DNA of 64,000 nt from Chroococcidiopsis sp. CCMEE 29 (GCF_023558375.1 NZ_CP083762.1:150273-214272); one strand, 5' to 3'. Positions 1-8,700 are shown, counted from the stretch's first letter. Notes: generated by a model from the sequence alone, not told the origin. Made by a program: numbers and translations.

Positions 1-237
1 CTACCAAATGCATAGGCTAACACTTGACCAGTACGGCGGTCAATTGCATGCCAGAGCCATCTTGGATTACTTTTCTTGCTTACAAAACTCCACATCTCGT
101 CTAGCTCAGATTCTGCAATTCCAGGCTTCTCAAGCTCCTCAGTTACCTCAGCTCGTACAATATCAACCTCCACTTCCTCTAGTTTCAACTGCTGTAGGAG
201 CCTGCGATTTACTGTCTCCAGATGCACGAGTTTTTTT
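1..237 (-). CDS. IS1-family InsB-like transposase, cut by the window edge
   Basis: In the frame after the A-run the minus strand reads a continuous protein containing [17 protein letters not shown] and [16 protein letters not shown]. This is the first catalytic-Asp region of IS1 DDE transposases and matches the intact copies at 4598-5092 and 32264-32758 at many positions. The rest of the catalytic domain lies beyond position 1. It is expected to be made only as a frameshift fusion with the InsA frame. Confidence 0.75.
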
Positions 238-498
238 TAATACCTGAATCACAGTAGCGGGGCTAACGTGCAAAACACGTGCAATATCTCGCACTCCACT
301 GCCATTGAGCGTCATCTCCACTATTTGCTGTTTGACTTCTCGTTTCCGTCCTGGATAAGCCGAGTCCAGACCGAAAGTTTGGTAGGGACACTCCCAGTTC
401 AGACAGCGAAACCGCTGTTGACCAGTGGAGGATTTCCCATTCTTAATTACATCGGCACTTTGACAATGAGGACAACGTACTGCAATCAATACACCCAT
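163..498 (-). CDS. IS1-family InsA-like protein
   Basis: This 111-residue protein has an N-terminal zinc ribbon (CPHCQS near residue 9, then CLNWECPY) followed by a helix-turn-helix around residues 65-90 ([20 protein letters not shown]). That is the arrangement of IS1 InsA, which binds the IS ends and, by ribosomal frameshifting, forms the N-terminus of the InsAB' transposase. The likely slippery run is the stretch of eight A residues (minus strand) at 231-238. Beyond it this frame reads into non-conserved sequence while the InsB frame opens. Confidence 0.85.
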   Translation of the reverse strand: MGVLIAVRCPHCQSADVIKNGKSSTGQQRFRCLNWECPYQTFGLDSAYPGRKREVKQQIVEMTLNGSGVRDIARVLHVSPATVIQVLKKTRASGDSKSQAPTAVETRGSGG

Positions 499-560
499 AC
501 TAGACCAAGCTAACTTTCCTAACCATTACTACTAGCTAACAATAAATCTAAAACACTACC

Positions 561-909
561 CTCAGTGGTTTTACCTCTACTCAGACACCATGTTTGCCAA
601 CTGGTTCATGCTCAATGTGGCAAGTTTAACAGTACTAGACTGGTATTGCTAAAGAGAACTGATTGGTTGGATGACAAAGAGTGCGGTGAAAACATCTGCT
701 CCGAAAGGCAATCGCCACAGTTTTACCCGGTCGATTCTCAATCAACCCGTGTTTGTAACGACTTGTAACACCAACTCCGACAGCATCGGAGTTAGAAGTC
801 TTTACACTCCAAGCTCCGGGAGGCTCCGGGAGGGGTGAAAGTAGCGCTTTATCTAGGTCTATAACCGTGCCAGAATTACTTTCTATAAGTGTATTTTAGA
901 TAAGTAATC
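561..909. other. Intergenic region upstream of the integrase, with a hairpin and a short tandem repeat
   Basis: I see no convincing gene here; the open frame at 565-768 has no recognisable protein features. The region holds a perfect stem (AACTCCGA at 773-780 paired with TCGGAGTT at 786-793) and, just after it, a tandem GCTCCGGGAG repeat (about 813-833). Their position directly before a tyrosine recombinase would suit an attachment site or a regulatory hairpin, but this is inference. Confidence 0.4.
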
Positions 910-1893
910 ATGACCGAGTTAAACCAGCACCCACAATTACAAGAATTGTCGGAGTTGGTTCTGGTCACGCCTCCACCGCTGACTGCTCACCCGGTGGCTG
1001 TTTATCTCGCCCAACTAAGTCCAGCTTCCCGGCAGGCAATGCGCCATTATTTGGATAAAATCGCTTCAATCCTGACATCTGGGCGCTGTGATGCTGATAC
1101 TCTCAATTGGGCGGCACTACGCTACCAGCAGACTGCGGCACTCAGAGCTATATTGGTGGAGCAGTTTTCCCCGCATACGGCTAATTTGATGCTGTGTGCC
1201 TTAAGGAGAGTGTTAAAAGAAGCTTTAAGGCTAGATTTGCTCGATGCTAAGGATTATGCGCGTGCTGTGGATGTAGCCAGCATTAAGGTGACAAAGAAAT
1301 TGCGGGGTCGAGTGCTAACTGGGGTAGAGATTACGGCGCTAATGAATGTGTGCCAAGCTGATTTGACTCCATCTGGTGCCAGAGATGCTGCACTAATAGC
1401 AATCCTGCGTGGCTCTGGGTTGCGACGGCGAGAGGTGGTGAATCTGGATTTATGCGACTTCAACCCTAGCACTGGTGCGCTGGAGGTTAGGAGTGGTAAG
1501 GGTGGCAAAGACCGGACGGTGTACCTACCAACTGGTGCAATTGGAGTGGTGTCGGATTGGTTGGTGGTGTGCTCTAACGCACTAGGACCGTTACTATGTC
1601 CTGTGAGTAAAGGTAAGCGCGTGATGCGGCGACGCATGACATCTCAGGCAGTGCTGTTCGTGCTGCAAAAACGAGCTAAGGAAGCAGGAGTAGCGGCTTT
1701 CTCCGCCCACGACTTTCGGCGCACGTTCATTTCCGAGCTGTTGGATGCTGGGGTGGATATTGTTACAGTCCAACGCCTTGCCGGACACGCTGACCCAGCT
1801 ACAACTTCGCGCTATGACAGAAGGGGAGAGGCGGCTAAGCGCAAAGCGGTCGAGGTACTGCACATTCCCTATGTTCCGCGTCGGCATCTTTAA
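910..1893 (+). CDS. Tyrosine-type site-specific recombinase/integrase
   Basis: This 327-residue protein has an N-terminal SAM-like core-binding region (about 25-115) and a C-terminal catalytic domain. All tyrosine-recombinase residues can be read: Arg in GSGLRRREVVNL, Lys in GKGGKDRTVYLP, HxxR in HDFRRTF, the second His in LAGHAD and the nucleophile Tyr in TTSRYDRR. It should therefore be active in integration, excision or multimer resolution of a mobile element or plasmid. An HU-type protein follows about 300 bp downstream, and HU often assists such recombinases. I kept the ATG at 910, which follows a clear stop-rich intergenic region. Confidence 0.9.
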   Translation: MTELNQHPQLQELSELVLVTPPPLTAHPVAVYLAQLSPASRQAMRHYLDKIASILTSGRCDADTLNWAALRYQQTAALRAILVEQFSPHTANLMLCALRRVLKEALRLDLLDAKDYARAVDVASIKVTKKLRGRVLTGVEITALMNVCQADLTPSGARDAALIAILRGSGLRRREVVNLDLCDFNPSTGALEVRSGKGGKDRTVYLPTGAIGVVSDWLVVCSNALGPLLCPVSKGKRVMRRRMTSQAVLFVLQKRAKEAGVAAFSAHDFRRTFISELLDAGVDIVTVQRLAGHADPATTSRYDRRGEAAKRKAVEVLHIPYVPRRHL

Positions 1894-2188
1894 CTATCAG
1901 CTCTGCTGGGGTGACACTCCCAAAACTGTCACTACGCTTGGGCTGCAACTAGAGAAGCGTCACCTAGACTGATAAGCATCTGAGTGAGTGTAATGGTCAC
2001 ATCAGACTCCTAAGTCTTTTATATCTCCGCTATGCCTCCGGCTCTCTCTAGTCCAGCCGGAGGCTTCACCATAGTAGTAAGTGCCGTGACTATCTGCGTG
2101 TAAAGTAAAGGGAATCAAAATAATCTAGCAGCTAAGCTGCCAAATCAGGCTAAAATCGCTGCAATTAGCCTTTAATTTCCCCTAATCC
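1894..2188. terminator. Stem-loop after the integrase (2034-2064) in a non-coding gap
   Basis: The gap between integrase and HU contains GCCTCCGGC (2034-2042) and its exact complement GCCGGAGGC (2056-2064), a strong 9-bp stem with a 13-nt loop. No T-run follows, so it is terminator-like rather than a standard intrinsic terminator. The promoter of the HU gene must lie between here and 2189. I see no other feature in this gap. Confidence 0.45.
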
Positions 2189-2470
2189 ATGAATAAAACT
2201 GAATTGATTGCTGCTGTAGCTGCCAAAGCCCAAGTGAGCCAAAACCAAGCAAACGCCATCCTCAGTGCCACATTGGATACGATAGTTGAATCAGTGGCGG
2301 CGGGTGAGAAGGTAGTATTAATTGGCTTTGGTTCGTTTGAAGCGAAGCAACGACAGGCACGGGAGGCGCGAAATCCCAGGACGGGTGAGACAATGACAGT
2401 GGCAGCGACTCAAGTGCCAACTTTTTCGGCTGGGAAGGTGTTTAAACAGAAAGTCAAACCAACCGCTTAA
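2189..2470 (+). CDS. HU-family DNA-binding protein
   Basis: At 93 residues this has the normal HU/IHF length. It begins MNKTELIAAVAAKAQ, then the dimerisation helices, the GFGSFE turn (about residues 47-52) and the DNA-binding arm with RNPRTGE (about 62-68), ending in FSAGKVFKQ. HU is a small dimeric DNA-bending nucleoid protein. Because the gene sits between two tyrosine-recombinase genes it is probably an accessory copy carried by the mobile region, rather than the main chromosomal HU. Confidence 0.93.
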   Translation: MNKTELIAAVAAKAQVSQNQANAILSATLDTIVESVAAGEKVVLIGFGSFEAKQRQAREARNPRTGETMTVAATQVPTFSAGKVFKQKVKPTA

Positions 2471-2501
2471 CAACCAAGCGGCAGCGAGCGCGCTGCTGAA
2501 T

Positions 2502-3317
2502 TTATCTACTGCAACTCGCTCTAGATTTTTTCGGCAAAGTTTGCTCGTGCCAGCTTGAGGGAGCCAGCCAGTAATCGTGAGGAATCCCTTGGAGGCGGGG
2601 AAACAACAAAAAAGCGCCGAGTAGGTAATCAATGACATTCTGCTCCACCTTAATTCCAGTAAAAGCTTTCATCCGCTCTAAGGCAATCAAAAAAGCCTCT
2701 TCTTGTTTCCGCCGGATAGCGCCATACTCTTGTTCCTGTTGAGCTGAGAAAGGGATGTTGGTGCTGTACCAGTTCCACAGCAAGCAACAGGAGCGCAAAG
2801 ATAACTCCAGAGGTTGCAATAGCACAGCGGCACGATAGTAAAGTCCAGAACGCCTCAGCATATAAGGATGTACAGTCAAAGGCACAGAGGTGACCGTGCC
2901 AGCCTGTTGAATCAGGTGGTGTAGCGAGCGCTCGCTGAGGCGTTGTTTTCGCTCGGAGGCAAACACCCAGTCTGTAGTACGCTGGGTGTAAAGTTTTTGA
3001 AGGATGTCAATTTCAGGTGGGCATAGCGGCTGGAGATTAACTGTAATTTGACCAGAAGGGCAGCGACTGGACTTGAGACGGTTACGAGTTAGAAGCAGGA
3101 GATTTTCGCTAAAGTTCAGGTCACACCAGCGCAGCCAGCACAATTCGCTTGGTTGTAGGGCTTGGCAGAATAGGAGAAGTGCGAGCGCTTGATTGCGGAT
3201 GGGGTAGCGAGTTTGTGCCAAGGCAGTAATCAGGGCATCGACTTCTTGCAGGTAGAGAAACTCGCGGTCGCGGCGAACCGAGAAAGGGACTTTAACTGGG
3301 GGTGGAGACGAGGACAT
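2502..3317 (-). CDS. Degenerate tyrosine recombinase-like protein
   Basis: Read from the ATG at 3317 (MSSSPPPVKVPF) this gives 271 residues; an upstream ATG at 3380 adds 21 atypical residues. The segment FLYLQEVDALITALAQTRYP then RNQALALLLFCQALQPSELCWLRWCDLNF matches the start of a tyrosine-recombinase catalytic domain, and HPYMLRRSGLYY matches its HxxR box. However, the first catalytic Arg (normally GLRxSEL) is replaced in QALQPSEL, and no LGH or nucleophilic-Tyr motif is seen near the end. It is probably catalytically dead and may serve as a DNA-binding or accessory protein. Confidence 0.7.
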   Translation of the reverse strand: MSSSPPPVKVPFSVRRDREFLYLQEVDALITALAQTRYPIRNQALALLLFCQALQPSELCWLRWCDLNFSENLLLLTRNRLKSSRCPSGQITVNLQPLCPPEIDILQKLYTQRTTDWVFASERKQRLSERSLHHLIQQAGTVTSVPLTVHPYMLRRSGLYYRAAVLLQPLELSLRSCCLLWNWYSTNIPFSAQQEQEYGAIRRKQEEAFLIALERMKAFTGIKVEQNVIDYLLGAFLLFPRLQGIPHDYWLAPSSWHEQTLPKKSRASCSR

Positions 3318-3476
3318 CCAGATATTTTCGGCAAACTTACATGATTTGATTCTCCCAGAACAGCCTGGTAGACACTCCACTATTGTCTTGATGTTCCTAT
3401 GCTGGATTGTATGAGTTGAAAAACAGTGTCAAACTTTTTGTAGACGACCTAGTTTTTGCAGACAAGGAAGTGTTCT

Positions 3477-4544
3477 ATGAAAAATACAGAACAAACTTCA
3501 TACACTGGAAAAGAAGTCTTCATAGGAATTGATGTCCACAAGAAAAGTTATTCAGTAGTTGCCAGATGTGATAGAGAAGTCGTCAAAAAATGGACAACGG
3601 TTGCATCACCGAAAGAGCTATCACAACAGATGCAGAAGTACTTTAGTGGAGCAACAATCCATTCAGTTTATGAAGCAGGATTTTCAGGATTTGCTCTTCA
3701 CCGTGAGTTAGTGAGACATGGAATTGACAATATTGTGGTTCATGCCGCGTCGATTGAAATTGCAGCTAATGATCGAGTCAAGACGGACAAACGGGACGCT
3801 CAAAAAATGGCGGCGCTGCTTGAGGCAGGACGCTTAAGGGGCAACCGCATCCCCAGCGAGCAGGAAGAGCAACGGCGAATGCTGACGCGAACGAGACAAC
3901 AGCTTGTCGAAGAACGAACAGCAATCAAAAACAAAATCAGAATGAAATTTCACCAACTCGGACTGATTGAGTATGACGAGAATCGGCCTATGAGTCATAA
4001 GTTGGTCAAAGAGCTACTGGGTGGTACAGATTCATCTGAGTTTAGGATCGTGATTCAAGCTTACTGGAATATTTGGAAGAAACTAGATGAAGAAATCTGC
4101 AATCTGGCTGGAGCGATTAAGGAGCAGGCCAAAACAGATCCTCTTGACGCAACCTACCGTTGGGCACCTGGGGTTGGTCCGCTTTCTGCTCGGATTCTTG
4201 CTCCGGAGTTGGGAGATATGTCTCAATTTAACAATGAGCGCCAGTTGTTTTCCTACACGGGTTTAACACCCTGGGAGTATTCTAGTGGCGAAAATATTCG
4301 CCGGGGGCATATCAGTAGACAAGGAAATAGCCGATTGAGAGCAATACTAGTAGAGAGCGCGTGGCGGGCAATCCAGAAGGACAGAGCATTAGGGGAGTTC
4401 TTTGAGAGGCTGTATCCTCGAACTGGGAAAAAGCGAGCGATTGTTGCTGTTGCTAGAAAACTGATTGGTCGGATTCGGGCAGCTTTCCACAACCAAGTTA
4501 ATTACCAAATGGAATATCGAAATTCTAAGGCTCTTACAGCTTAA
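3477..4544 (+). CDS. IS110-family transposase
   Basis: Starting at the ATG at 3477, preceded by AAGGAAG, this gives about 355 residues. The N-terminal RuvC-like DEDD domain begins IGIDVHKKSYSVV and includes KTDKRDAQKMAALL. The C-terminal Tnp_20 domain has APGVGPLSARIL and LFSYTGLTPWEYSSGENIRRGHISRQGNSRLR, with the conserved Ser region. IS110 enzymes cut and join through a Ser-containing active site and lack normal inverted repeats; recent work shows a bridge RNA from the flanking non-coding DNA guides them. The 3' flank is cut off by the IS1 copy starting at 4570, so this element may no longer be mobile. Confidence 0.9.
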   Translation: MKNTEQTSYTGKEVFIGIDVHKKSYSVVARCDREVVKKWTTVASPKELSQQMQKYFSGATIHSVYEAGFSGFALHRELVRHGIDNIVVHAASIEIAANDRVKTDKRDAQKMAALLEAGRLRGNRIPSEQEEQRRMLTRTRQQLVEERTAIKNKIRMKFHQLGLIEYDENRPMSHKLVKELLGGTDSSEFRIVIQAYWNIWKKLDEEICNLAGAIKEQAKTDPLDATYRWAPGVGPLSARILAPELGDMSQFNNERQLFSYTGLTPWEYSSGENIRRGHISRQGNSRLRAILVESAWRAIQKDRALGEFFERLYPRTGKKRAIVAVARKLIGRIRAAFHNQVNYQMEYRNSKALTA

Positions 4545-4597
4545 AGCCTAGAAAGGCGATTGTTTTAGTGGTAGTGTTTTAGATTTGTTAATTTACG

Positions 4598-5092
4598 CTA
4601 AATTGGTAGACCAAATTCATAGCGATTGATAAACAACCCAATTACCAAATCATGCATCAACTCTGTCTTGGAAAAGCAAATCGTCTTGCGCATTAGTCGC
4701 TTAATTCTCGTTCTCAACCTCAAATGCTTGCGTTCAATCCTCTGGGTTTTCCGCTTCCCTACCTCATGAAGCTCAACTGGAAGATGACGCTCATAGGCTC
4801 CCCATCCATCCGTGCAATATCGTTTGATTCCAAACGGGTCTAATAATGCCTTAAGTTGAAGGAAAACTTCATCTTTTCGCCCTCCAAAGACATAAGCCAG
4901 TACTTTCCCTGTCTTTCGGTCAATAGCATGCCATAACCATCGAGGATTTGTCTTCTTCCCCACGTAGCTCCACATCTCATCCAGTTCAGATTCGTCTACT
5001 CCAGGCTCATCGTCTGTTTGGGCCTGCTTAACCACTACCTCCACTTGGTCGAGTTGGAGTTGGCTCAACAGCAACTGATTGACGCATTGCAA
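4598..5092 (-). CDS. IS1-family InsB catalytic frame (copy 2)
   Basis: This 164-residue frame holds the DDE catalytic core: Asp in [22 protein letters not shown], Asp in RYCTDGWGAYERH and the Glu region RKTQRIERKHLRLRTRIKRL. It is translated as the C-terminal part of the frameshift transposase. It is identical in sequence to the frame at 32264-32758, which shows that the two IS copies separated very recently. Confidence 0.88.
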   Translation of the reverse strand: MQCVNQLLLSQLQLDQVEVVVKQAQTDDEPGVDESELDEMWSYVGKKTNPRWLWHAIDRKTGKVLAYVFGGRKDEVFLQLKALLDPFGIKRYCTDGWGAYERHLPVELHEVGKRKTQRIERKHLRLRTRIKRLMRKTICFSKTELMHDLVIGLFINRYEFGLPI

Positions 5093-5372
5093 TTGGGGAA
5101 TTTTTTTTTAATTCTTGGATGACTGTAGCTGTGCTGACATGCAACACGCGGGCGATATCTCTCACCCCACTACCATTGAGGGTCATTTCCACAATTTGTT
5201 GTTTGACTTCTCGTCTCCGGCCTGGGTAATCTATACTTTGACTGAAGGTTTCATACGGACAATCAGGATTGAGGCAACGATAACGTCTTTTACCATTGGA
5301 AGATGTCCCGTGTTTCTTCACATCCGTACTTTGGCAATGGGGACAGTGAATGGCTAGCCAAACAGTCATCAT
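5028..5372 (-). CDS. IS1-family InsA protein (copy 2)
   Basis: This 114-residue protein starts MMTVWLAIHCPHCQSTD, with a zinc ribbon (CPHC...CLNPDCPY) and an HTH in the [20 protein letters not shown] region. It overlaps the InsB frame across a run of nine to ten A residues (minus strand, around 5100-5109), the expected site of programmed frameshifting that yields the InsAB' transposase. On its own InsA acts as an end-binding repressor. Confidence 0.88.
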   Translation of the reverse strand: MMTVWLAIHCPHCQSTDVKKHGTSSNGKRRYRCLNPDCPYETFSQSIDYPGRRREVKQQIVEMTLNGSGVRDIARVLHVSTATVIQELKKNSPIAMRQSVAVEPTPTRPSGGSG

Positions 5373-5451
5373 TCTTCGTCAAGCTACTGATTAAACTTTA
5401 ACCTTTATCTACCTTTTTCAACTCGCTTTTTAACAAATCTAAAACACTACC

Positions 5452-5505
5452 CACAGGCGATGAGCGATCGACGGTACAGGTGATGAAATACTTCAGTTCA
5501 CGCAT
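5452..5505 (-). pseudogene. 5' fragment of a dihydrofolate-reductase-like gene cut by IS1
   Basis: An ATG at 5505 preceded by GAGGAGGTTGAG opens a frame reading MRELKYFITCTVDRSS before it runs into the IS1 end at 5451. This matches the start of RibD-C/DHFR-like reductases (MRKLxYxVACTVDGFIA). The rest of the gene is not found on the other side of IS1, so the insertion was accompanied by a deletion. The fragment lies 24 bp after the DUF4188-like gene and was probably in the same operon. Confidence 0.6.
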
Positions 5506-5529
5506 CTCAACCTCCTCTCAGTGAAAAAG

Positions 5530-5834
5530 CTAACTGGCATAAAGCATTGCCATTCCCTGCGGCTCATGACTATATTTACCGCTGTGTCCCGATTGATACG
5601 TCTCATTGTACAGACAGAGGCTATCAGGGTGCTTCATCACAAACTGCATCATCTGTCGGTGCGGTTCGCCTCGGAAAAAGTGTTTGAGATCCTGCTCTGA
5701 ACGCCAATAGCTGACCATGATCACTTCATCAGATCCGCAAATTCCTGCTTTGACCTGGACGCAGCCCGCTGCCTTGGTGGTGGCACTCTTGATCCACAGC
5801 AGATTTTTCCACATCCAGAACAAGCCTGCGCGAT
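5530..5834 (-). pseudogene. DUF4188-like/monooxygenase-like protein, 5' end removed by IS6
   Basis: The frame is open right up to the IS6 end at 5835 (reading AGLFWMWKNLLW...), so the true start is lost. The remaining ~100 residues include VIMVSYWRSEQDLKHFFRGEPHR, CLYNETY and HEPQGMAMLY. These resemble the C-terminal half of DUF4188 proteins, which have a dimeric alpha/beta-barrel monooxygenase-like fold. The function of that family is poorly known and I infer no substrate. It is not expected to be expressed normally. Confidence 0.65.
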
Positions 5835-6815
5835 GAATCTGTCAGAACTGGATTCACAGTCGGAGGGGATTTTCGAGCTGCACAACCTCCCTCCTCTTTG
5901 TTGATGATTAGGCGGTTTGGAAAATCTCTTGCAGTTTCTGGACCCGTGTAACAAATCGCTCACGTCTTGTCGATAGAGACACGAATTCTGTCATCCGGCT
6001 ACGGGGTCGGAAATAGTTGCGGACTTCATCAAATGCTTGGCAGTATCGTTTAGCTGATGCAAATGTTTTAAAGCCCAACATCGGGTAGTAGCGCTGCTTG
6101 AGCCCCCGATGGTCTTGCTCAATACGATTGGTGAGGCAGTCGCTCACCCGGTGGTCCACATCAGTTCCCAACACTTCGGTAATTGCTCTGGGATCAGCAG
6201 CGTGTCCGTCCGTAGTTACTCGTTCTGGTAGAATGCCTGTCACCGCGATTGCCTCTGTAAAGAAAGCAATTGCCGCCTCCAAATCTCGTTTCTGGCTTAG
6301 CATAGAATCGACAAGATTCCCGTCGCGGTCAATAGCCCGATCCAGATAGCACCACTTGCCTTTGACCCGAATATAGGTTTCATCTACGTCCCAGGACGAA
6401 CTCACCTTTCCCTTGCGCTTGGCACGCAGCTGAATAGCAAATACCGCAGCAAACCTCTCCTCCCCATCGCGCACCGTCTCGTGGGTGAACTCAAAACCCC
6501 GCAGTCGGAAAAATTCGGCCACATCCCGCAGGCTCATCTTGTAACGCAACCGGCACAACAGCACCTGAAATACGATATCAGTGGGCAGTTCTAGAAAGTT
6601 GAACGATGTCCCTGTGCGCTCATTGAAGTAGCGCTTACACTCCTGACACTGATACATCCAGTAGCCTAAGTCAGTTGTCCGGTTGAGGCTACTCGAATGC
6701 TTAGAGTGGCAGTGGGGACAGTTCATGGTTGGTCAACGGATGCTATGCTCATGGCTATTAGCATACCAGAACAAGTATTTGTACTCAAACCTTTGAATCC
6801 AGTTCTGACAGATTC
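5835..6815 (-). mobile_element. IS6-family insertion sequence, copy 1 (981 bp)
   Basis: The ends are inverted repeats starting GAATCTGTCAGAACTGGATT. A second copy at 55484-57582 has the same length once its nested IS630 is removed, and its transposase differs at one residue. The flanking octamers (TGCGCGAT on the left, AGGCATAG on the right) do not match. That is typical when IS6 elements act by cointegrate formation and adjacent deletion. The insertion truncates genes on both sides. Confidence 0.92.
5908..6726 (-). CDS. IS6-family transposase
   Basis: This 272-residue DDE transposase has an N-terminal zinc ribbon (MNCPHCHSKH...CQECKRYF), an HTH region (RLRYKMSLRDVAEFFRLRG) and a catalytic core. 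The core has Asp in SWDVDETYIRVKGKWCYLDRAID, Asp in VTTDGHAA and Glu in RIEQDHRGLKQRYYPMLGF. IS6 enzymes move by replicative transposition or conservative recombination with an existing copy, producing directly repeated copies around acquired DNA. This fits the paired copies here. Confidence 0.93.
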   Translation of the reverse strand: MNCPHCHSKHSSSLNRTTDLGYWMYQCQECKRYFNERTGTSFNFLELPTDIVFQVLLCRLRYKMSLRDVAEFFRLRGFEFTHETVRDGEERFAAVFAIQLRAKRKGKVSSSWDVDETYIRVKGKWCYLDRAIDRDGNLVDSMLSQKRDLEAAIAFFTEAIAVTGILPERVTTDGHAADPRAITEVLGTDVDHRVSDCLTNRIEQDHRGLKQRYYPMLGFKTFASAKRYCQAFDEVRNYFRPRSRMTEFVSLSTRRERFVTRVQKLQEIFQTA

Positions 6816-7218
6816 AGGCATAGCAGGAACGTTCTGCCAGCGTTACATTAGGGTCGGTGCATCCTCCTAGCCAAGGCTCGTTGCTGGTATCGAGGTAAAG
6901 GACGTTACATTCCAGGCAGACTTCTATCAAATCTACGCTGGCGATATCAGCGGAAACATTGACCAGGAAATCGCCCTGACTAAGAAAGTTTTTCCAGAAG
7001 GAACGGCAGTTTTCCGGCGTTAATGCGTAGTGGATGAAATTGATGCCATAGGATTCAGCTGTTTCCCGTTCTTCTTCACGCGCACTAATGATGGTGATCT
7101 GTTCTAAAGACAGCGCAATGTGCCTTAGGATAAGAGGTAGAATGGCCTGTCCAATGCAGCCGAATCCTAAAAGGAAAAGCCTACCTTTAAATGAGGTATA
7201 AATTTTGGATGCTAACAT
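6816..7218 (-). pseudogene. Homospermidine synthase, 3' truncated by IS6
   Basis: The frame starts MLASKIYTSFKGRLFLLGFGCIGQ, a Rossmann dinucleotide-binding motif. It continues with LPLILRHI, the ENCRSFWKNFLSQGDFLVNVS segment and LYLDTSNEPWLGG, as in bacterial homospermidine synthase, which makes homospermidine from putrescine with NAD. Only about 134 of roughly 470 residues remain before the IS6 end at 6815, so the substrate-binding half is missing. The sequence resembles the family closely but the gene cannot be functional. Confidence 0.75.
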
Positions 7219-7382
7219 ATATAAAATATGCTCGCATTATACAAAAATTTTATAGAACTTCAACATTTCTGTGTGTATTCGATGATTTTTTTCGTACCCT
7301 TTAAGCAAGAAAAATATTGATGATTTAACTTCTTTCTATTAAATTATTTCATGTACTTTGTTGACCTTAAAGGGAATTTTTT

Positions 7383-7577
7383 ATGCCGCAATTTTATGCT
7401 GAAGAATATATGGTCAAACTGATGAAAATGTCGCCTGAAGAGTTAAACGCGGAACAGGATACTTTACACGCTTTGAAGCAGAGAGAGGCGATTCGGCCAG
7501 GAACTGGAAAAAACCTCGCTGAAAAACGTCAAGTGATGCAAACTGTCATTCAAATGCAGCAGGGGATGGAACGTTGA
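7383..7577 (+). CDS. Small hypothetical protein
   Basis: This 64-residue frame starts ATG, with a short AAAGGG stretch about 10 nt upstream. It is rich in Lys, Glu, Met and Gln and predicted helical (MVKLMKMSPEELNAEQDTLHALKQ). I do not recognise it. The strong hairpin at 7676-7702 would serve as its terminator, which supports a real short transcription unit. It may equally be an unexpressed frame. Confidence 0.4.
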   Translation: MPQFYAEEYMVKLMKMSPEELNAEQDTLHALKQREAIRPGTGKNLAEKRQVMQTVIQMQQGMER

Positions 7578-7675
7578 TACGAGGCTGTGCCCTACTATTA
7601 AATCGCAATAATTGATCGAGTCTCCAGTAGGGGCAATTTTACTGCTTTACTCTTTTATTCTGTTTGACACAAGGA

Positions 7676-7702
7676 AAACAGCCCTTGCAAGGGCTGTTTT
7701 TG
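7676..7702. terminator. Intrinsic terminator
   Basis: A perfect palindrome AACAGCCCTTGCAAGGGCTG, flanked by AAAA on the left and TTTT on the right, forms an 11-bp stem with a T-run on either strand. It could terminate transcription in both directions. On the plus strand it lies about 100 bp after the small frame ending at 7577. Confidence 0.8.
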
Positions 7703-8700
7703 ATTTTACTCATCATCGTCGAATCTTGCGATGGTATAATTTACTGAGACATATGGTCAAACCTAAGACCAATAAGGTCTTCGGATGTGGCAAACCTAAA
7801 ACCCAATAACCAGGTAAGAAGAATAGGATACAAAATCTTGCGGTAAAGGCATACAAGTGAAGGTCCATAAGTTTACTAAATTCGGCTCGCATAAGATAGG
7901 AGTTTATGATTAGATAAATTGTGTTTAGCTGCACACTGTATCTCAAAAGATTCTGTGGTTTTCTGCAGGTCTGGAAAGCTTGTGATAACTTTACGGTTCA
8001 GCTTTGATTTGCGTGTGAGGATCACAGTGGCGCTGATGTTTTTATATTTAAGATGTGCTAAGAATAGTGAGCACTTTACTGTTATCGTCTGGCGAATAAC
8101 TGAACTTATTGATTTAAGGGATGCCACATCCTGCTTACAATCGCTCTCTCTTTTTCCCCGATGGCATTTATGTAGATGACAGCGGTGGGGATCTGGGTAT
8201 GTCCGCACCATTTCTGTCCTGAGGTCAGGGCTCGGCTAGGAACATAAGGTTTCCAGGTAGGTAGACTGAGCTGTTCACTATAAATCAAAGCACTGGCTAT
8301 CTATGTCAGGGCTTTGAGATGGCGTAATTATAGTGCCATTCATCGCTGAAGAATTAGTGCCAAACAGTCCTGAAGTTCACAGGCCATAGAAATCAGGGGG
8401 GCTGCAAAAGCCTGTGATATGCGACAGGGTCAAGATGGGCTTTTGCAGCTAGCTTTCTTTTACCGGAAAAAGATTAACGAACCATGAGTTCGAATTGCTG
8501 GGCGGCCAGCCCTGCCTTCAGGCGGCTGATTGACCCGGACCTTGAACCCAATGCTGCTTCTGTCAAACATAACCGTTTTTGGAAGCCATGAAACTGCTAA
8601 AATTTGAAACAGATTTCAGCGGTTTTTTTGTCTTATAATTGCATCTCAAAATCTACGTTTCATGTGCCTACTTAGGTAAGTTTTGAGATTATTGCTGTAA
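7703..8700. repeat. Gene-poor gap with a 12-bp inverted repeat (8401-8412 / 8438-8449)
   Basis: No convincing gene is seen in this kilobase; the open frames on both strands lack family features and ribosome sites. GCTGCAAAAGCC (8401-8412) is exactly repeated in inverted form as GGCTTTTGCAGC (8438-8449) with 25 bases between. Because it lies just beyond the 3' end of a serine resolvase gene, it could be a recombination (res-like) or transcription-stop hairpin. That role is a guess. Confidence 0.5.

Larger units (their letters stand above)
1..560 (-). mobile_element. IS1-family insertion sequence, partial (copy 1)
   Basis: The left part of this element lies outside the window. The right inverted repeat (about 540-560) ends in CTAAAACACTACC, the same terminus as the two complete IS1 copies at 4570-5451 and 31905-32786. 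Its reading frames are related to, but clearly diverged from, those two identical copies, so it is an older or different IS1 subtype. The order is the usual one: an InsA-like frame, an A-rich slippery run, then an InsB-like frame. Confidence 0.85.
4570..5451 (-). mobile_element. IS1-family insertion sequence, complete (copy 2), 882 bp
   Basis: Both ends carry GGTAGTGTTTTAGATTTGTT as inverted repeats. The length (882 bp) equals that of copy 3 at 31905-32786, and the encoded proteins are identical, so the two are very recent duplicates in opposite orientation. The 8 bases on the left (GTTTTAGT) do not match the 8 on the right (CACAGGCG), so there is no target duplication. The flanks were therefore joined by a deletion or by recombination with another copy. 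Confidence 0.92.

Noticed and set aside
565-768. 67-residue open frame between IS1 and the integrase
   Set aside because: No protein family features, no ribosome site, and it spans IS-flank sequence; probably chance.
7612-8288. Several short overlapping open frames on both strands
   Set aside because: None has a recognisable domain or good start signals, and they contradict one another; treated as a gene-poor gap.
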